From Flavobacterium celericrescens (GTDB taxonomy: Bacteria; Bacteroidota; Bacteroidia; Flavobacteriales; Flavobacteriaceae), in contig NZ_JAAJBV010000001.1 of NCBI RefSeq assembly GCF_011392075.1, positions 62,001-126,000 of the forward strand: DNA of 64,000 nucleotides. The letters are read 5' to 3'. Every line of letters begins with the position of its first letter. The stretch's first letter is position 1. The translations under genes and the position numbers were made by a program. Shown piece after piece: positions 35,475 to 43,107 of this stretch. Below the pieces are notes generated by a model. The model worked only from the letters and a program-made list of their open reading frames with translations, was not told the DNA's origin and searched no databases.

Positions 35475-35518
35475 GATAGTTACTTTGAATTTTCTTTTTT
35501 ATAGCACAAAAGTAATGC

Positions 35519-35890
35519 CTAATTTTCTAATTCTTGAATTTCTTGTTGGACTTTTTTCGTTAAACTTTTGAAAACAAGTTCATAGGAATGATTAATCAAT
35601 TCGCACATCATTTTATCGGAAACATCACCATGAAAACGAACGGTATTCCAATGTACTTTACTCATGTGATAGCCAGGCTCAATAGCTTCATATTCCGCTC
35701 GAAATTCTAAAGCTCGCTCTGGATCGCATTTTAAATTTAACGATGGTGTTCCTTTTTCCCACTCGGATAAAGAAGTTAGGCAAAACATTTTTCCTCCTAC
35801 TTTAAACACCAACGTATCTTCATCAAACGGAAAATGTTCGGTGACGCCTTTTTTAGATTGACAGAATTCGTAGAGTTGTTGAATGTTCAT
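35519..35890 (-). CDS. MmcQ/YjbR-family protein
   Basis: 123 residues of the YjbR/CyaY-like fold: KKGVTEHFPFDEDTLVFKVGGKMFCL, SLNLKCDPERALEFR, and GYHMSKVHWNTV. Families of this type are annotated as DNA-binding; the true role is unclear. Eleven bases after the VOC gene. Confidence 0.88.
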   Translation of the reverse strand: MNIQQLYEFCQSKKGVTEHFPFDEDTLVFKVGGKMFCLTSLSEWEKGTPSLNLKCDPERALEFRAEYEAIEPGYHMSKVHWNTVRFHGDVSDKMMCELINHSYELVFKSLTKKVQQEIQELEN

Positions 35891-35901
35891 TTTATAATTA
35901 T

Positions 35902-36252
35902 TTAAATGAATTGACCAAAAGTTAAAAGTGTTCCATTCGGATCAATAATTGAAAACTCAATTTGATTCCAAGGTTTTTTCTCTAACGTTCCATTTGGATG
36001 TATTGCTATCTCTTTTTCTATTAACGTATTGTAAAACAATTCTATTTCTGCATTCACCCTCAAATAAATCATAAAATTTGATTTTTTTGGATCTAAATCC
36101 TGATATGAGAAAAAATGAAGTTCTGTTTGCTCAAAATTTAAAATAAGATACTCGCCATAATCTGCATCTAGATGAAATCCTAATTTTTGATAAAAATCAA
36201 TTGTTTCTCGTTTATCAATGAAAGGCAATTTTGGAATAATAGTAACTATCAT
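35902..36252 (-). CDS. Glyoxalase/bleomycin-resistance (VOC) family protein
   Basis: 116 residues from the ATG at 36252. The upstream in-frame extension would overlap the next gene and lacks family similarity. FIDKRETIDFYQKLGFHLD and the end FSIIDPNGTLLTFGQF are typical of the VOC fold; Glu and His metal ligands are possible at QTELHFF. It resembles bleomycin-binding proteins; no drug phenotype should be inferred. Confidence 0.82.
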   Translation of the reverse strand: MIVTIIPKLPFIDKRETIDFYQKLGFHLDADYGEYLILNFEQTELHFFSYQDLDPKKSNFMIYLRVNAEIELFYNTLIEKEIAIHPNGTLEKKPWNQIEFSIIDPNGTLLTFGQFI

Positions 36253-36256
36253 ATTT

Positions 36257-37012
36257 TTAAAACATTTTGTACAAAACAGGTTTACTTGGACTTGCATCAT
36301 TTTCAAACGAAGCAAATTGCAAATTCAAGAAATAACTCCCATCTTGAATTTCTTCGTTTACATAAATCATTTCGGTAATTGTGCAATTAAAACGAGCATC
36401 TTCATTCACTTGATTCACATCTTTTACATTCCAAAACGCTTTATGTGCTAATAATTTTCCTTCGTCGTGTTCTTTGTCGACACTTGGTAAATCGATTAGT
36501 AGATGTTGAATGCCTTTTTCTCTGATGTAAATCGCGGCAGCTTCTTCTAAATAAGGTGGATTTGTATTGGAATAATTCAGATGTTTTTTACTTTCTGGAT
36601 TAGGTAATGTTCTGATGACAATGGCTTCTGGTGAATTTTCTCCCAAAGCAATTTCTATTTGTTCTTTTGTAATAATTAAATCTTCTCCAACTACTTTTGG
36701 TTCCACCGAAATCAATTCAGCAGTAAAGAAAAATTGTTTTAAACATTGATTAATCGAATAAAAATCGCGGGTAATATGTCCTAAACATTCCGTATGCGTG
36801 CCATGTGCATGCGGATTGAAGAAAATATTATTGAAATTCGTAGATGATTTTCCTTCAGAAACTTTTCCTATCCAATCTCCCATTGTTACAGGTTCAATTT
36901 CAGGTCTATTTTGATACCAAGCAATCGGATTTTGTTCATTGTTGGTTAGTGGAATCGAAATATCAAGTGGTTTTGATAAGTCGATTTGTATGTTGTTGAT
37001 GGTTGCTTTCAT
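36257..37012 (-). CDS. Cyclase family protein (kynurenine formamidase-like)
   Basis: 251 residues. The metal-binding signature H-x-G-T-H appears as NPHAHGTHTECLGH, with Glu in place of the usual Asp after the second His. DLSKPLDISIPL and DLPSVDKEHDEGKLLAHKAF are conserved family regions. Probably a metal-dependent hydrolase of an N-formyl or cyclic amide. Four bases before the VOC gene start, so co-transcribed. Confidence 0.85.
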   Translation of the reverse strand: MKATINNIQIDLSKPLDISIPLTNNEQNPIAWYQNRPEIEPVTMGDWIGKVSEGKSSTNFNNIFFNPHAHGTHTECLGHITRDFYSINQCLKQFFFTAELISVEPKVVGEDLIITKEQIEIALGENSPEAIVIRTLPNPESKKHLNYSNTNPPYLEEAAAIYIREKGIQHLLIDLPSVDKEHDEGKLLAHKAFWNVKDVNQVNEDARFNCTITEMIYVNEEIQDGSYFLNLQFASFENDASPSKPVLYKMF

Positions 37013-37019
37013 ATTTTTT

Positions 37020-37087
37020 ACCGCAAAGAGCGCAAGGGTTTCACTAAGTTCACAAAGCTTTTAGCTTTCTTTGTGTTCTTAGTGGTT
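37020..37087. repeat. Low-complexity inverted repeat CGCAAAG / CACTAAG type
   Basis: CACTAAGTTCACAAAG pairs imperfectly with CTTTGTGTTCTTAGTG (14 of 16). The left part has GCAAAGAGC and GCAAGGG units every 9-10 bases. From memory, similar sequence occurs between genes in many Bacteroidota. Confidence 0.7.
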
Positions 37088-37090
37088 AAA

Positions 37091-38224
37091 CTATTCCAAA
37101 TTTAGTAAAAACAAATCACTTGCAATTCCGTCACTCAAAAACTTTCCTTTTTTTGTAGTTCGCAAGATATTATCATCCACAAATAACAAATGATCTTCGA
37201 TGAATTTTGCCGCTTGTTGGTTCAAATAATCCAAATAGGTTTTCCCAAATTCTTGTTCGATTCTTTCTAATGAAACACCCCAAATCGTTCGTAAACCCGT
37301 CATAATATATTCGTTATAACGATCGGTTTTGGTTAAGATTTCTATTTCAATTGGTAATTTATTTTCTTGAATCGATTTTATATAAAGCGAATTGTTTGAA
37401 ACATTCCAACCTCTATTTTTCCCATCATAACTGTGAGCTGACGGACCAATTCCGATGTATTTTTTACCTAACCAATAACTCGAATTGTTTTTGGAAAAAT
37501 AATTCTCTTTTCCAAAATTTGATAATTCATAATGAATGAATCCGTTTTCCGAAAGTTTGTCGACTAAAATATGAAAATGTTCCTGTGCGACTTCATCATC
37601 TGGTTGTGGAATAATTCCTTTTTGTATGAACGAATGCAAAGCGGTTTTGGGTTCAACCGTTAAAGCATAACTAGAAATATGCGGCACGTCAAAAGACAAA
37701 GCCGTTTCGATGTCTTGTAACCATTTTTCATTGGACATTTCGGGAACTCCGTAAATCAAATCAATGGAAATATTATCAAAATATTGAGTGGCAATTTCCA
37801 AACATTTTTTAGCTTCTTCCACATTATGCGCACGATTCATCATCTTCAAATCGTCTTCAAAAAACGATTGAATGCCGATTGATAATCGGTTGACTTTATT
37901 TTTTGAGAGTTCAATTATTCGATTCTCTGTCAAATCATCTGGATTGGCTTCTACTGTGATTTCTGGATTTTCGACTACTTTGTAGTTTAGATACACTTCA
38001 TCAATCAAAAATCTTAAATCTGCAATCTGCAATATAGAAGGCGTTCCGCCACCAAAATAAATGGTTTGAACAATCTCATCTTGAAATTCGCTTTTACGCA
38101 TTTCAATTTCTTTAGCCAATGCCAAAACCATCTCCTCTTTCTTCTTCAAATTAGTTGAAAAATGAAAATCGCAGTAGTGACAAGCTTGTTTGCAAAAAGG
38201 GATATGGATGTAGATTCCTGACAT
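37091..38224 (-). CDS. hemW: Radical SAM heme chaperone HemW
   Basis: 377 residues. GIYIHIPFCKQACHYCDFHF holds the CX3CX2C cluster motif and the following Phe. YFGGGTPSIL and NRLSIGIQSFFEDDLKMMNR are typical of HemW/HemN. HemW delivers heme; it is often mislabelled as coproporphyrinogen III oxidase, and the lack of the HemN N-terminal extension supports HemW. Lies between a hairpin repeat and the cyclase gene. Confidence 0.93.
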   Translation of the reverse strand: MSGIYIHIPFCKQACHYCDFHFSTNLKKKEEMVLALAKEIEMRKSEFQDEIVQTIYFGGGTPSILQIADLRFLIDEVYLNYKVVENPEITVEANPDDLTENRIIELSKNKVNRLSIGIQSFFEDDLKMMNRAHNVEEAKKCLEIATQYFDNISIDLIYGVPEMSNEKWLQDIETALSFDVPHISSYALTVEPKTALHSFIQKGIIPQPDDEVAQEHFHILVDKLSENGFIHYELSNFGKENYFSKNNSSYWLGKKYIGIGPSAHSYDGKNRGWNVSNNSLYIKSIQENKLPIEIEILTKTDRYNEYIMTGLRTIWGVSLERIEQEFGKTYLDYLNQQAAKFIEDHLLFVDDNILRTTKKGKFLSDGIASDLFLLNLE

Positions 38225-38236
38225 TTTATTAGTATT

Positions 38237-38282
38237 CAGTCGCAGTCGCAGTTTACAGTGCTGAGACTGAAAACTGCGACTG
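38237..38282. repeat. CAGTCG micro-array forming a hairpin
   Basis: CAGTCG occurs twice in tandem (38237-38248), then CAGTTTA and CAGT. Arm 38243-38259 pairs with 38266-38282 with one mismatch over 17 and a loop of 6. Between hemW and ruvC. Confidence 0.8.
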
Positions 38283-38286
38283 AAAA

Positions 38287-38841
38287 CTATTTTTTAACTC
38301 TCGATTCATTTTGTTTTACAAAAGCATCCCAACCTGAATAACTTTTCCCCACTTCCACTCTTCCCGAATTGAAAAAATGGCAAACTGCTGCTGCCAAACC
38401 ATCGGTTGAATCGAGATTTTTTGGTAATTCTTTTAAACCTAATAGCTGTTGGAGCATTTTGGCAACTTGTTCTTTGCTGGCGTTTCCGTTTCCAGTAATC
38501 GCCATTTTGATTTTCTTGGGCTCGTATTCTGTAATGGGAATATCTCTGGAAAGTCCGGCTGCCATGGCAACGCCTTGTGCTCTTCCTAATTTCAGCATCG
38601 ACTGCACATTCTTTCCAAAGAAAGGCGCTTCAATAGCAATTTCATCTGGATTATGTGTGTCGATTAATTCTATGGTACGTTCAAAAATGACTCTTAATTT
38701 CTGATAATGGTTGTCGTATTTGGATAAAATGAGTTCGTTCAACTGCAGAAATTCCATTTTCTTGTTGACTACTTTAATTAATCCAAAACCCATAATCGTC
38801 GTTCCTGGGTCGATTCCTAATATGATGCGTTCGTTTGCCAA
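38287..38841 (-). CDS. ruvC: Holliday junction resolvase RuvC
   Basis: 184 residues. IILGIDPGTTIMGFGLI carries the first catalytic Asp. AIEAPFFGKNVQSMLKLGRAQGV and the late STDGLAAAVCHF supply the other acidic residues. It cuts Holliday junctions with RuvAB. Transcribed toward hemW, divergent from the flippase-like gene across a TTTCAAG array. Confidence 0.95.
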   Translation of the reverse strand: MANERIILGIDPGTTIMGFGLIKVVNKKMEFLQLNELILSKYDNHYQKLRVIFERTIELIDTHNPDEIAIEAPFFGKNVQSMLKLGRAQGVAMAAGLSRDIPITEYEPKKIKMAITGNGNASKEQVAKMLQQLLGLKELPKNLDSTDGLAAAVCHFFNSGRVEVGKSYSGWDAFVKQNESRVKK

Positions 38842-38849
38842 TTATTTTG

Positions 38850-38877
38850 TTTCAAGTTTCAAGTTTCAAGTTCAAAG
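38850..38877. repeat. TTTCAAG heptamer array
   Basis: TTTCAAG three times exactly (38850-38870), then TTCAAAG. Lies in the divergent gap between ruvC and the flippase-like gene. Confidence 0.88.
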
Positions 38878-38895
38878 TTTTCGTTTCTTTGCAAC

Positions 38896-39822
38896 ATGAT
38901 TTCAATTCCTCACAAAGCTAAACAATTCCTTGTTTTTACCATCAAACTTTTGATCGTAATTGGTGCGTTTTATTTTATTTACGACCAAATTGCTGGAAAT
39001 TCGAAATTAGAATGGAGTAAATTCCAGACTTTAGTTTTGGAAAAAACTTCAATAATAACTATCATTTTCATTTTATTGTTTAGTGTTGCCAATCGTTATT
39101 TCGAAATTTTAAAATGGCAGAATTTAGTTGATTTCATCAAACCGATATCTGTTGGTGAAGCGAGTAAACAAGTTTTAGGCGCTTTAACATTGGGTGTGTT
39201 TACCCCAGTTGGAATTGGAGAATATGCTGGAAAAGCTTTGTATTTCCCAAAAAGCCAAACTAAAAAAATTATTTTTTTAAATTTGGTTTGCAATGGAATT
39301 CAAAGTTTTTCAACTGTAATCTTTGGAATAATTGGCTTAATCTATCTGAAATATTATTTTTTGGCATCAGGATCTATTCTATTAGCAGTAATTCTAACAT
39401 TATTTCTATATTTTTCAAGAGAGATAAAAATCAAAAACTATACTTTTCAAGATTTAATGCATCGTCTTAATGAAATTCCAAAATATATTCATCGCAAAAA
39501 TTTTGTTTTGGCTTTTTGTAGATATGTGATTTTTTCTCATCAATATTATGTTCTATTTTTAGTATTTGATGTTGATTTACCATATTTAACTTTAATATCA
39601 ACAATTTCAATCGTTTACTTTTTATCATCAGTCGTTCCGAGTTTTCAATTTTTAGATTTTGCTGTAAAAGGAAGCGTGGCGATGTTTTTCTTTGGAAAAT
39701 TAGACGTTAACGAATGGATTGTAATTTTCATTAGTACGTTAATGTGGTTTTTAAACGTAGTTTTACCCGTGGCGATTGGAAGTTATTATGTAATGCGATT
39801 TAAGTTGAATACTTCAAAATAA
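38896..39822 (+). CDS. LPG-synthase-TM/flippase-like membrane protein
   Basis: 308 residues, about eight membrane segments. The family feature is GEASKQVLGALTLGVFTPVGIGEYAGKALYF near residue 95-125 (core TPVGIGEYAGKA). Relatives include the membrane part of lysylphosphatidylglycerol synthase and predicted glycolipid flippases. Its stop lies 7 bases before a membrane glycosyltransferase, suggesting a joint glycolipid role. Confidence 0.78.
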   Translation: MISIPHKAKQFLVFTIKLLIVIGAFYFIYDQIAGNSKLEWSKFQTLVLEKTSIITIIFILLFSVANRYFEILKWQNLVDFIKPISVGEASKQVLGALTLGVFTPVGIGEYAGKALYFPKSQTKKIIFLNLVCNGIQSFSTVIFGIIGLIYLKYYFLASGSILLAVILTLFLYFSREIKIKNYTFQDLMHRLNEIPKYIHRKNFVLAFCRYVIFSHQYYVLFLVFDVDLPYLTLISTISIVYFLSSVVPSFQFLDFAVKGSVAMFFFGKLDVNEWIVIFISTLMWFLNVVLPVAIGSYYVMRFKLNTSK

Positions 39823-39829
39823 ATTCTTT

Positions 39830-40933
39830 ATGCTGGAATTAATTCTTGGAACCTTTTTTATCATTTACATCCTATTCATTGGACAACTGATTTATGGTTT
39901 TAACCGAATGAAGCGTTTTTCTAAAAAGGAATTCACTCCAAAAACATCTTTTTCCATTGTGGTTCCGTTTCGAAATGAAAAAGAGAATCTTCCGAATTTA
40001 TTGCATTCGATTTCTATGTTGAATTATCCGAAAGAATTGGTTGAAATTATTTTAGTGGATGATGACTCTGAAGAAGTATCCAGTGTTCAGTATTCAGTGT
40101 TCAGTTTGAAAGTAATTAAGAACATTCGTAAATCAAATTCACCAAAGAAAGATGCCATAGAAACGGCGATTCAAATTGCCAAAAATGATTGGATTATTAC
40201 TACCGATTCGGATTGTTTGGTTCAGAAAGATTGGTTGTCAATTTATGATCAATATATTCAGGAAAATGAAGTGAAAATGGTAGCTTCAGACGTTTGTTAT
40301 ATTCCAAAAAGTGGGTTTTTATCGGCTTTCCAGAATTTAGATTTTCTAAGTTTACAAGGCGCCACGATTGGAAGTTTTGGAATCAATCAACCTTTTATGT
40401 GTAATGGTGCTAATTTTGCCTATTCCAAAGCTTTTTTCAAAGAACTAAATGGGTTTCAAGGAAATAATTCAATTGCAAGTGGTGATGATGTTTTTCTACT
40501 TCAGAAAGCAGTTTCAGTTACTCCGAAGAAAGTTGGGTTTTTATTGTCCAAAGAAAGTATTGTCGCAACAAAACCAGTAGATACTTGGACTGAATTATTT
40601 CAACAACGGGTTCGCTGGGCATCGAAAAGTACTGGTTATTCTTCAAGTTACGGAAAAACTTTAGCACTTGTTGTTTTTGGCGGGAATTTGGTTTGGATTT
40701 TAAGTTTTTTTCTTTGGTTGTTAGGCATTTTAGACCAAAACATTTTCATGCTTTTTGTCGCTTTAAAATTCCTAATCGATTTTAATTTACTTTTCAAAAC
40801 CGCTAATTTCTTCGAATCGAAATTGCAGTATGTGTTGGCGAGTAGTTTGTTGTATCCGTTTTTTAGTGTTTCGGTAGTGGTGTATTCTTTTTTTGGAAAA
40901 TATAGTTGGAAAGGAAGAAATTTTAAAAAATAA
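39830..40933 (+). CDS. Family 2 membrane glycosyltransferase
   Basis: 367 residues. N-terminal membrane segment, then a GT-A domain: FSIVVPFRNEKENLPNLL, IILVDDDSEE, TTDSDCL (DxD metal site) and QQRVRWASKS (QxxRW, typical of processive GT2 enzymes). Two or three membrane segments end the protein. Residues 84-92 (SSVQYSVFS) come from an in-frame heptamer array directly after the VDDDS loop. Follows the flippase-like gene by 7 bases. Confidence 0.9.
   Translation: MLELILGTFFIIYILFIGQLIYGFNRMKRFSKKEFTPKTSFSIVVPFRNEKENLPNLLHSISMLNYPKELVEIILVDDDSEEVSSVQYSVFSLKVIKNIRKSNSPKKDAIETAIQIAKNDWIITTDSDCLVQKDWLSIYDQYIQENEVKMVASDVCYIPKSGFLSAFQNLDFLSLQGATIGSFGINQPFMCNGANFAYSKAFFKELNGFQGNNSIASGDDVFLLQKAVSVTPKKVGFLLSKESIVATKPVDTWTELFQQRVRWASKSTGYSSSYGKTLALVVFGGNLVWILSFFLWLLGILDQNIFMLFVALKFLIDFNLLFKTANFFESKLQYVLASSLLYPFFSVSVVVYSFFGKYSWKGRNFKK
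40081..40108. repeat. CAGTnTT heptamer array inside the glycosyltransferase gene
   Basis: CAGTGTT, CAGTATT, CAGTGTT, CAGTTTG, exactly every seven bases. It includes the 11-mer CAGTGTTCAGT twice, which also occurs at 5114-5124 after polA. Confidence 0.85.
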
Positions 40934-40940
40934 TTTTAAA

Positions 40941-40968
40941 CACTAATTTCACTAATTAGCACGGATTA
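40941..40968. repeat. CACTAATT direct repeat
   Basis: CACTAATTT, CACTAATTAG, CACGGATTA. Start of a 181-base gap with no gene that otherwise holds AT-rich repeats, such as TAAGTCATGTAAG and TTAAGTTCATATAAG. Confidence 0.65.
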
Positions 40969-41073
40969 TTTATAACATATAAGTCATGTAAGTTTTTGAA
41001 GTGAACATTTTTACAAATTAAGTTCATATAAGATTTTGAAAATTATTGAAATTTCTTAAATCAGTGTTCTTAA

Positions 41074-41115
41074 TTTGAAATTGTACTTGAATTTGCTCTT
41101 GATTTTGTCTTTGAT
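41074..41115. repeat. Seven-unit hexamer array nTTGnn
   Basis: TTTGAA, ATTGTA, CTTGAA, TTTGCT, CTTGAT, TTTGTC, TTTGAT: seven consecutive units with TTG fixed. It runs to the stop codon of the minus-strand lipoprotein gene. Confidence 0.88.
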
Positions 41116-41597
41116 TACTTTTCAACTTTAATAATAACCGGAAGTATAAATTGGGTTTTTACTTTAATCCCTCTTTTGATGGCTGGTTCTACTTTTGGAA
41201 AATCAGATAAACGAGCAGTCAAAATACTATCAATTTTTACTTTATCATATGCGACACTATCTTTTGGGAATTGTGGCTCAAATTGCAAAGTTGCATCTGG
41301 ATTAATGGTAACTTTTACTTCGATAGTATCCATTTCAGGGTACAAAATTCGCAAGGTATCTATTCCTATTCGTTCTTGGATAGTTTGTGTTAAATAATCA
41401 AAAAAACATTGCTTCTTAATCTCAACATCTTTTATAGTATCACACTGTAAAACCGATGGAAATTCATCAACTTCATTCCAATTGATTTTTTTTAATTCTT
41501 GTTGCAACAATACATTTTCATCGGGTACTTTTTTATCAAAGTACTGACAAGATTGGATTGCTAAAAGTAAAAAAAGGAGTTGAATTAATTTTTTCAT
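41115..41597 (-). CDS. Lipoprotein with TonB C-terminal-like domain
   Basis: 160 residues. Signal peptide with lipobox IQSC (Cys17). The second half (VKVTINPDATLQFEPQFPKD, DFPKVEPAIKRGIKVKTQF) has the spacing of a TonB C-terminal domain (KVTxNxDG..., PAxxxGxxVxxxFxLPI). There is no transmembrane anchor and no proline-rich spacer. Starts 1 base after the next gene upstream, so it is in a pair with another TonB-domain protein. Confidence 0.65.
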   Translation of the reverse strand: MKKLIQLLFLLLAIQSCQYFDKKVPDENVLLQQELKKINWNEVDEFPSVLQCDTIKDVEIKKQCFFDYLTQTIQERIGIDTLRILYPEMDTIEVKVTINPDATLQFEPQFPKDSVAYDKVKIDSILTARLSDFPKVEPAIKRGIKVKTQFILPVIIKVEK

Positions 41598-41598
41598 A

Positions 41599-42213
41599 TT
41601 ATTCTTCCATTTGAAATATTATAGGTATTGCAAACGAGATATTAACTGGCTTTCCATCACAATTAGCAGGGATAGCTGTAGGTAACGATTTAATAATTCG
41701 AATAGCTTCTTCTTCTAAAATCAGTCCATATTCTGGACCTGTAGTTTCTTTAATTTGTGGATTTCCCTCTTTGTCAATTATAAAATAAACTGTTACTCTA
41801 CCTTGTAAATCATGTTCTTCTGCAAATTCAGGGTAACTAAATTTATTGATAATATGTTTTTTTATATAATCTGTGAATGCTATCTCTTCTTCTAAACCAG
41901 TTGTAATATTTTTCCTCTTGTAATAAGGCAATTTTTCATTGCTACATTTAGTAAAACCATCAACATCGTCTTTAACATTATCTGTTAGCTTAGATTTTTC
42001 AATTGAGTCAGCTACTTTTCTTTGTTTTTTTGCTAATTTATCAGCTTCAACACGAACTAAATAAGCATCCCATTCTTTCTTTTTTTGTTCCTCTAATTCT
42101 TTTTTAACTCTAGCTAATTCTTTCAATTTTTCCTGCGTTGACATTTTTTTCTCTTGAGCAATTGAAGTCACTGAAAATAGAATTGAAATAAAAAACAAAA
42201 AAGCAAATCTCAT
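41599..42213 (-). CDS. Secreted protein with TonB C-terminal domain
   Basis: 204 residues. Cleavable signal peptide (ends SIAQ), a charged helical region (about 22-75, Lys/Glu-rich), and a TonB C-terminal domain with FSYPEFAEEHDLQGRVTVYF, IDKEGNPQIKETTG and VNISFAIPIIF. The anchor and Pro-rich linker of energy-coupling TonB are missing, so energy transduction is doubtful. First of two genes. Confidence 0.8.
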   Translation of the reverse strand: MRFAFLFFISILFSVTSIAQEKKMSTQEKLKELARVKKELEEQKKKEWDAYLVRVEADKLAKKQRKVADSIEKSKLTDNVKDDVDGFTKCSNEKLPYYKRKNITTGLEEEIAFTDYIKKHIINKFSYPEFAEEHDLQGRVTVYFIIDKEGNPQIKETTGPEYGLILEEEAIRIIKSLPTAIPANCDGKPVNISFAIPIIFQMEE

Positions 42214-42284
42214 CGGTATAATTAATTTATTTTAAATTGTATGAAAACAAAGTTATAAATTTGTTAGACAATAACTAAAATCTT

Positions 42285-42785
42285 ATGGATTACTTTTTAT
42301 TACTTATTGGATTATTATGTGTAATTATAGGAATCATCGGTAGCATACTTCCTGCTTTACCTGGTCCACCTGTGAGCTGGATTGGCATTTTGATGTTATA
42401 CTTATGCAAAGATATTGCAACAAATTATTGGGTTTTAATAATTACTTTACTAATTGCTATTGTAATTGGGATTTTAGACTATATAATTCCGGCAAAAGGC
42501 ACAAAATACTTTGGAGGAAGTAAATATGGAATTTGGGGAACGAATATAGGTTTAGTTGTCGGAATTTTTATCCCTATACCATTTGGATTTTTAATTGGTC
42601 CTTTTATTGGTGCACTTGTGGGAGAACTTATTTATAATTCGCAAGAAAAAGGAAGAGCCTTAAAAGCTGCTACAGGATCATTTATTGGGTTTTTAGCTGG
42701 TACCTTTATGAAAGTATTGGTGAGTTTGCTTTTTTTCGGATTGTTTTTAGTTTTAGTATGGCAAAATAGAGCTGTTTGGTTTTAA
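42285..42785 (+). CDS. DUF456 membrane protein
   Basis: 166 residues with about five membrane segments and glycine-rich helices: GIIGSILPALPGPPVSWIG, AKGTKYFGGSKYGIWGTNIG and FLIGPFIGALVGELI. This matches DUF456. Function unknown. Followed by the candidate small RNA on the opposite strand. Confidence 0.88.
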   Translation: MDYFLLLIGLLCVIIGIIGSILPALPGPPVSWIGILMLYLCKDIATNYWVLIITLLIAIVIGILDYIIPAKGTKYFGGSKYGIWGTNIGLVVGIFIPIPFGFLIGPFIGALVGELIYNSQEKGRALKAATGSFIGFLAGTFMKVLVSLLFFGLFLVLVWQNRAVWF

Positions 42786-42802
42786 TGAAAAGTATAAAAA
42801 TC

Positions 42803-42875
42803 AAAAAAGCTCTGCATAAATGCAAAGCTTTCCATTGGTCTAACTACTAAACCTTTTGGTACTTTCGTACCTAAA
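42803..42875 (-). ncRNA. Candidate structured small RNA behind tRNA-Asp
   Basis: On the minus strand three hairpins follow in 70 bases. GGTAC-GAAA-GTACC (42858-42871) has a GNRA tetraloop. GGTTTA-GTAGT-TAGACC spans 42837-42853. A 12-bp stem with one mismatch (42806-42831) ends in six T, an intrinsic terminator. A weak promoter (TTTG near 42907, GATAGTTG at 42881-42888) could start it near 42875. No open frame of note. Confidence 0.5.
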
Positions 42876-42906
42876 CAACACAACTATCTTAAATATTTTA
42901 AGAGGG

Positions 42907-42934
42907 CAAAAAAGCCTTTCTTTTACGAAAGGCT
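42907..42934 (-). terminator. Terminator of tRNA-Asp
   Basis: AAGCCTTTC / GAAAGGCTT, loop of 6, with TTTTTTG on the minus strand, directly behind the tRNA. Confidence 0.85.
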
Positions 42935-42944
42935 TCCTCTTTAC

Positions 42945-43021
42945 TGGCGGTCTGGACGGGACTCGAACCCGCGACCCCATGCGTGACAGGCATGTATTCT
43001 AACCAACTGAACTACCAAACC
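42945..43021 (-). tRNA. tRNA-Asp(GTC), CCA encoded
   Basis: 77 bases with CCA. The acceptor stem pairs GGTTTGG with CCAGACC. The anticodon loop is TGTCACG (anticodon GTC) between ATGCC and the matching 3' strand. The T arm is GCGGG-TTCGAGT-CCCGT. The D arm contains AGTTGGTTAGA. Confidence 0.95.
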
Positions 43022-43107
43022 AGTGCTTGATTGCGAGTGCAAATATACTACGCTTTTTCATTCCTGCAAATATTTTTTTAAAAAAAATTAAACTTTTTTT
43101 AAGCTAT

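Noticed and set aside
37091-38224. Coproporphyrinogen III oxidase HemN
   Set aside because: Length and N-terminus fit HemW; the HemN-specific N-terminal extension is missing.
38369-38704. 111-residue open frame antisense to ruvC
   Set aside because: Lies wholly inside ruvC and has low-complexity composition of a reverse-frame shadow.
41074-41115. CRISPR-like repeat array
   Set aside because: Units are only six bases with no spacers, and no cas genes are present.
41599-42213. Energy-transducing TonB
   Set aside because: It has a cleavable signal peptide and no membrane anchor or Pro-rich spacer, so only the C-terminal domain is shared.
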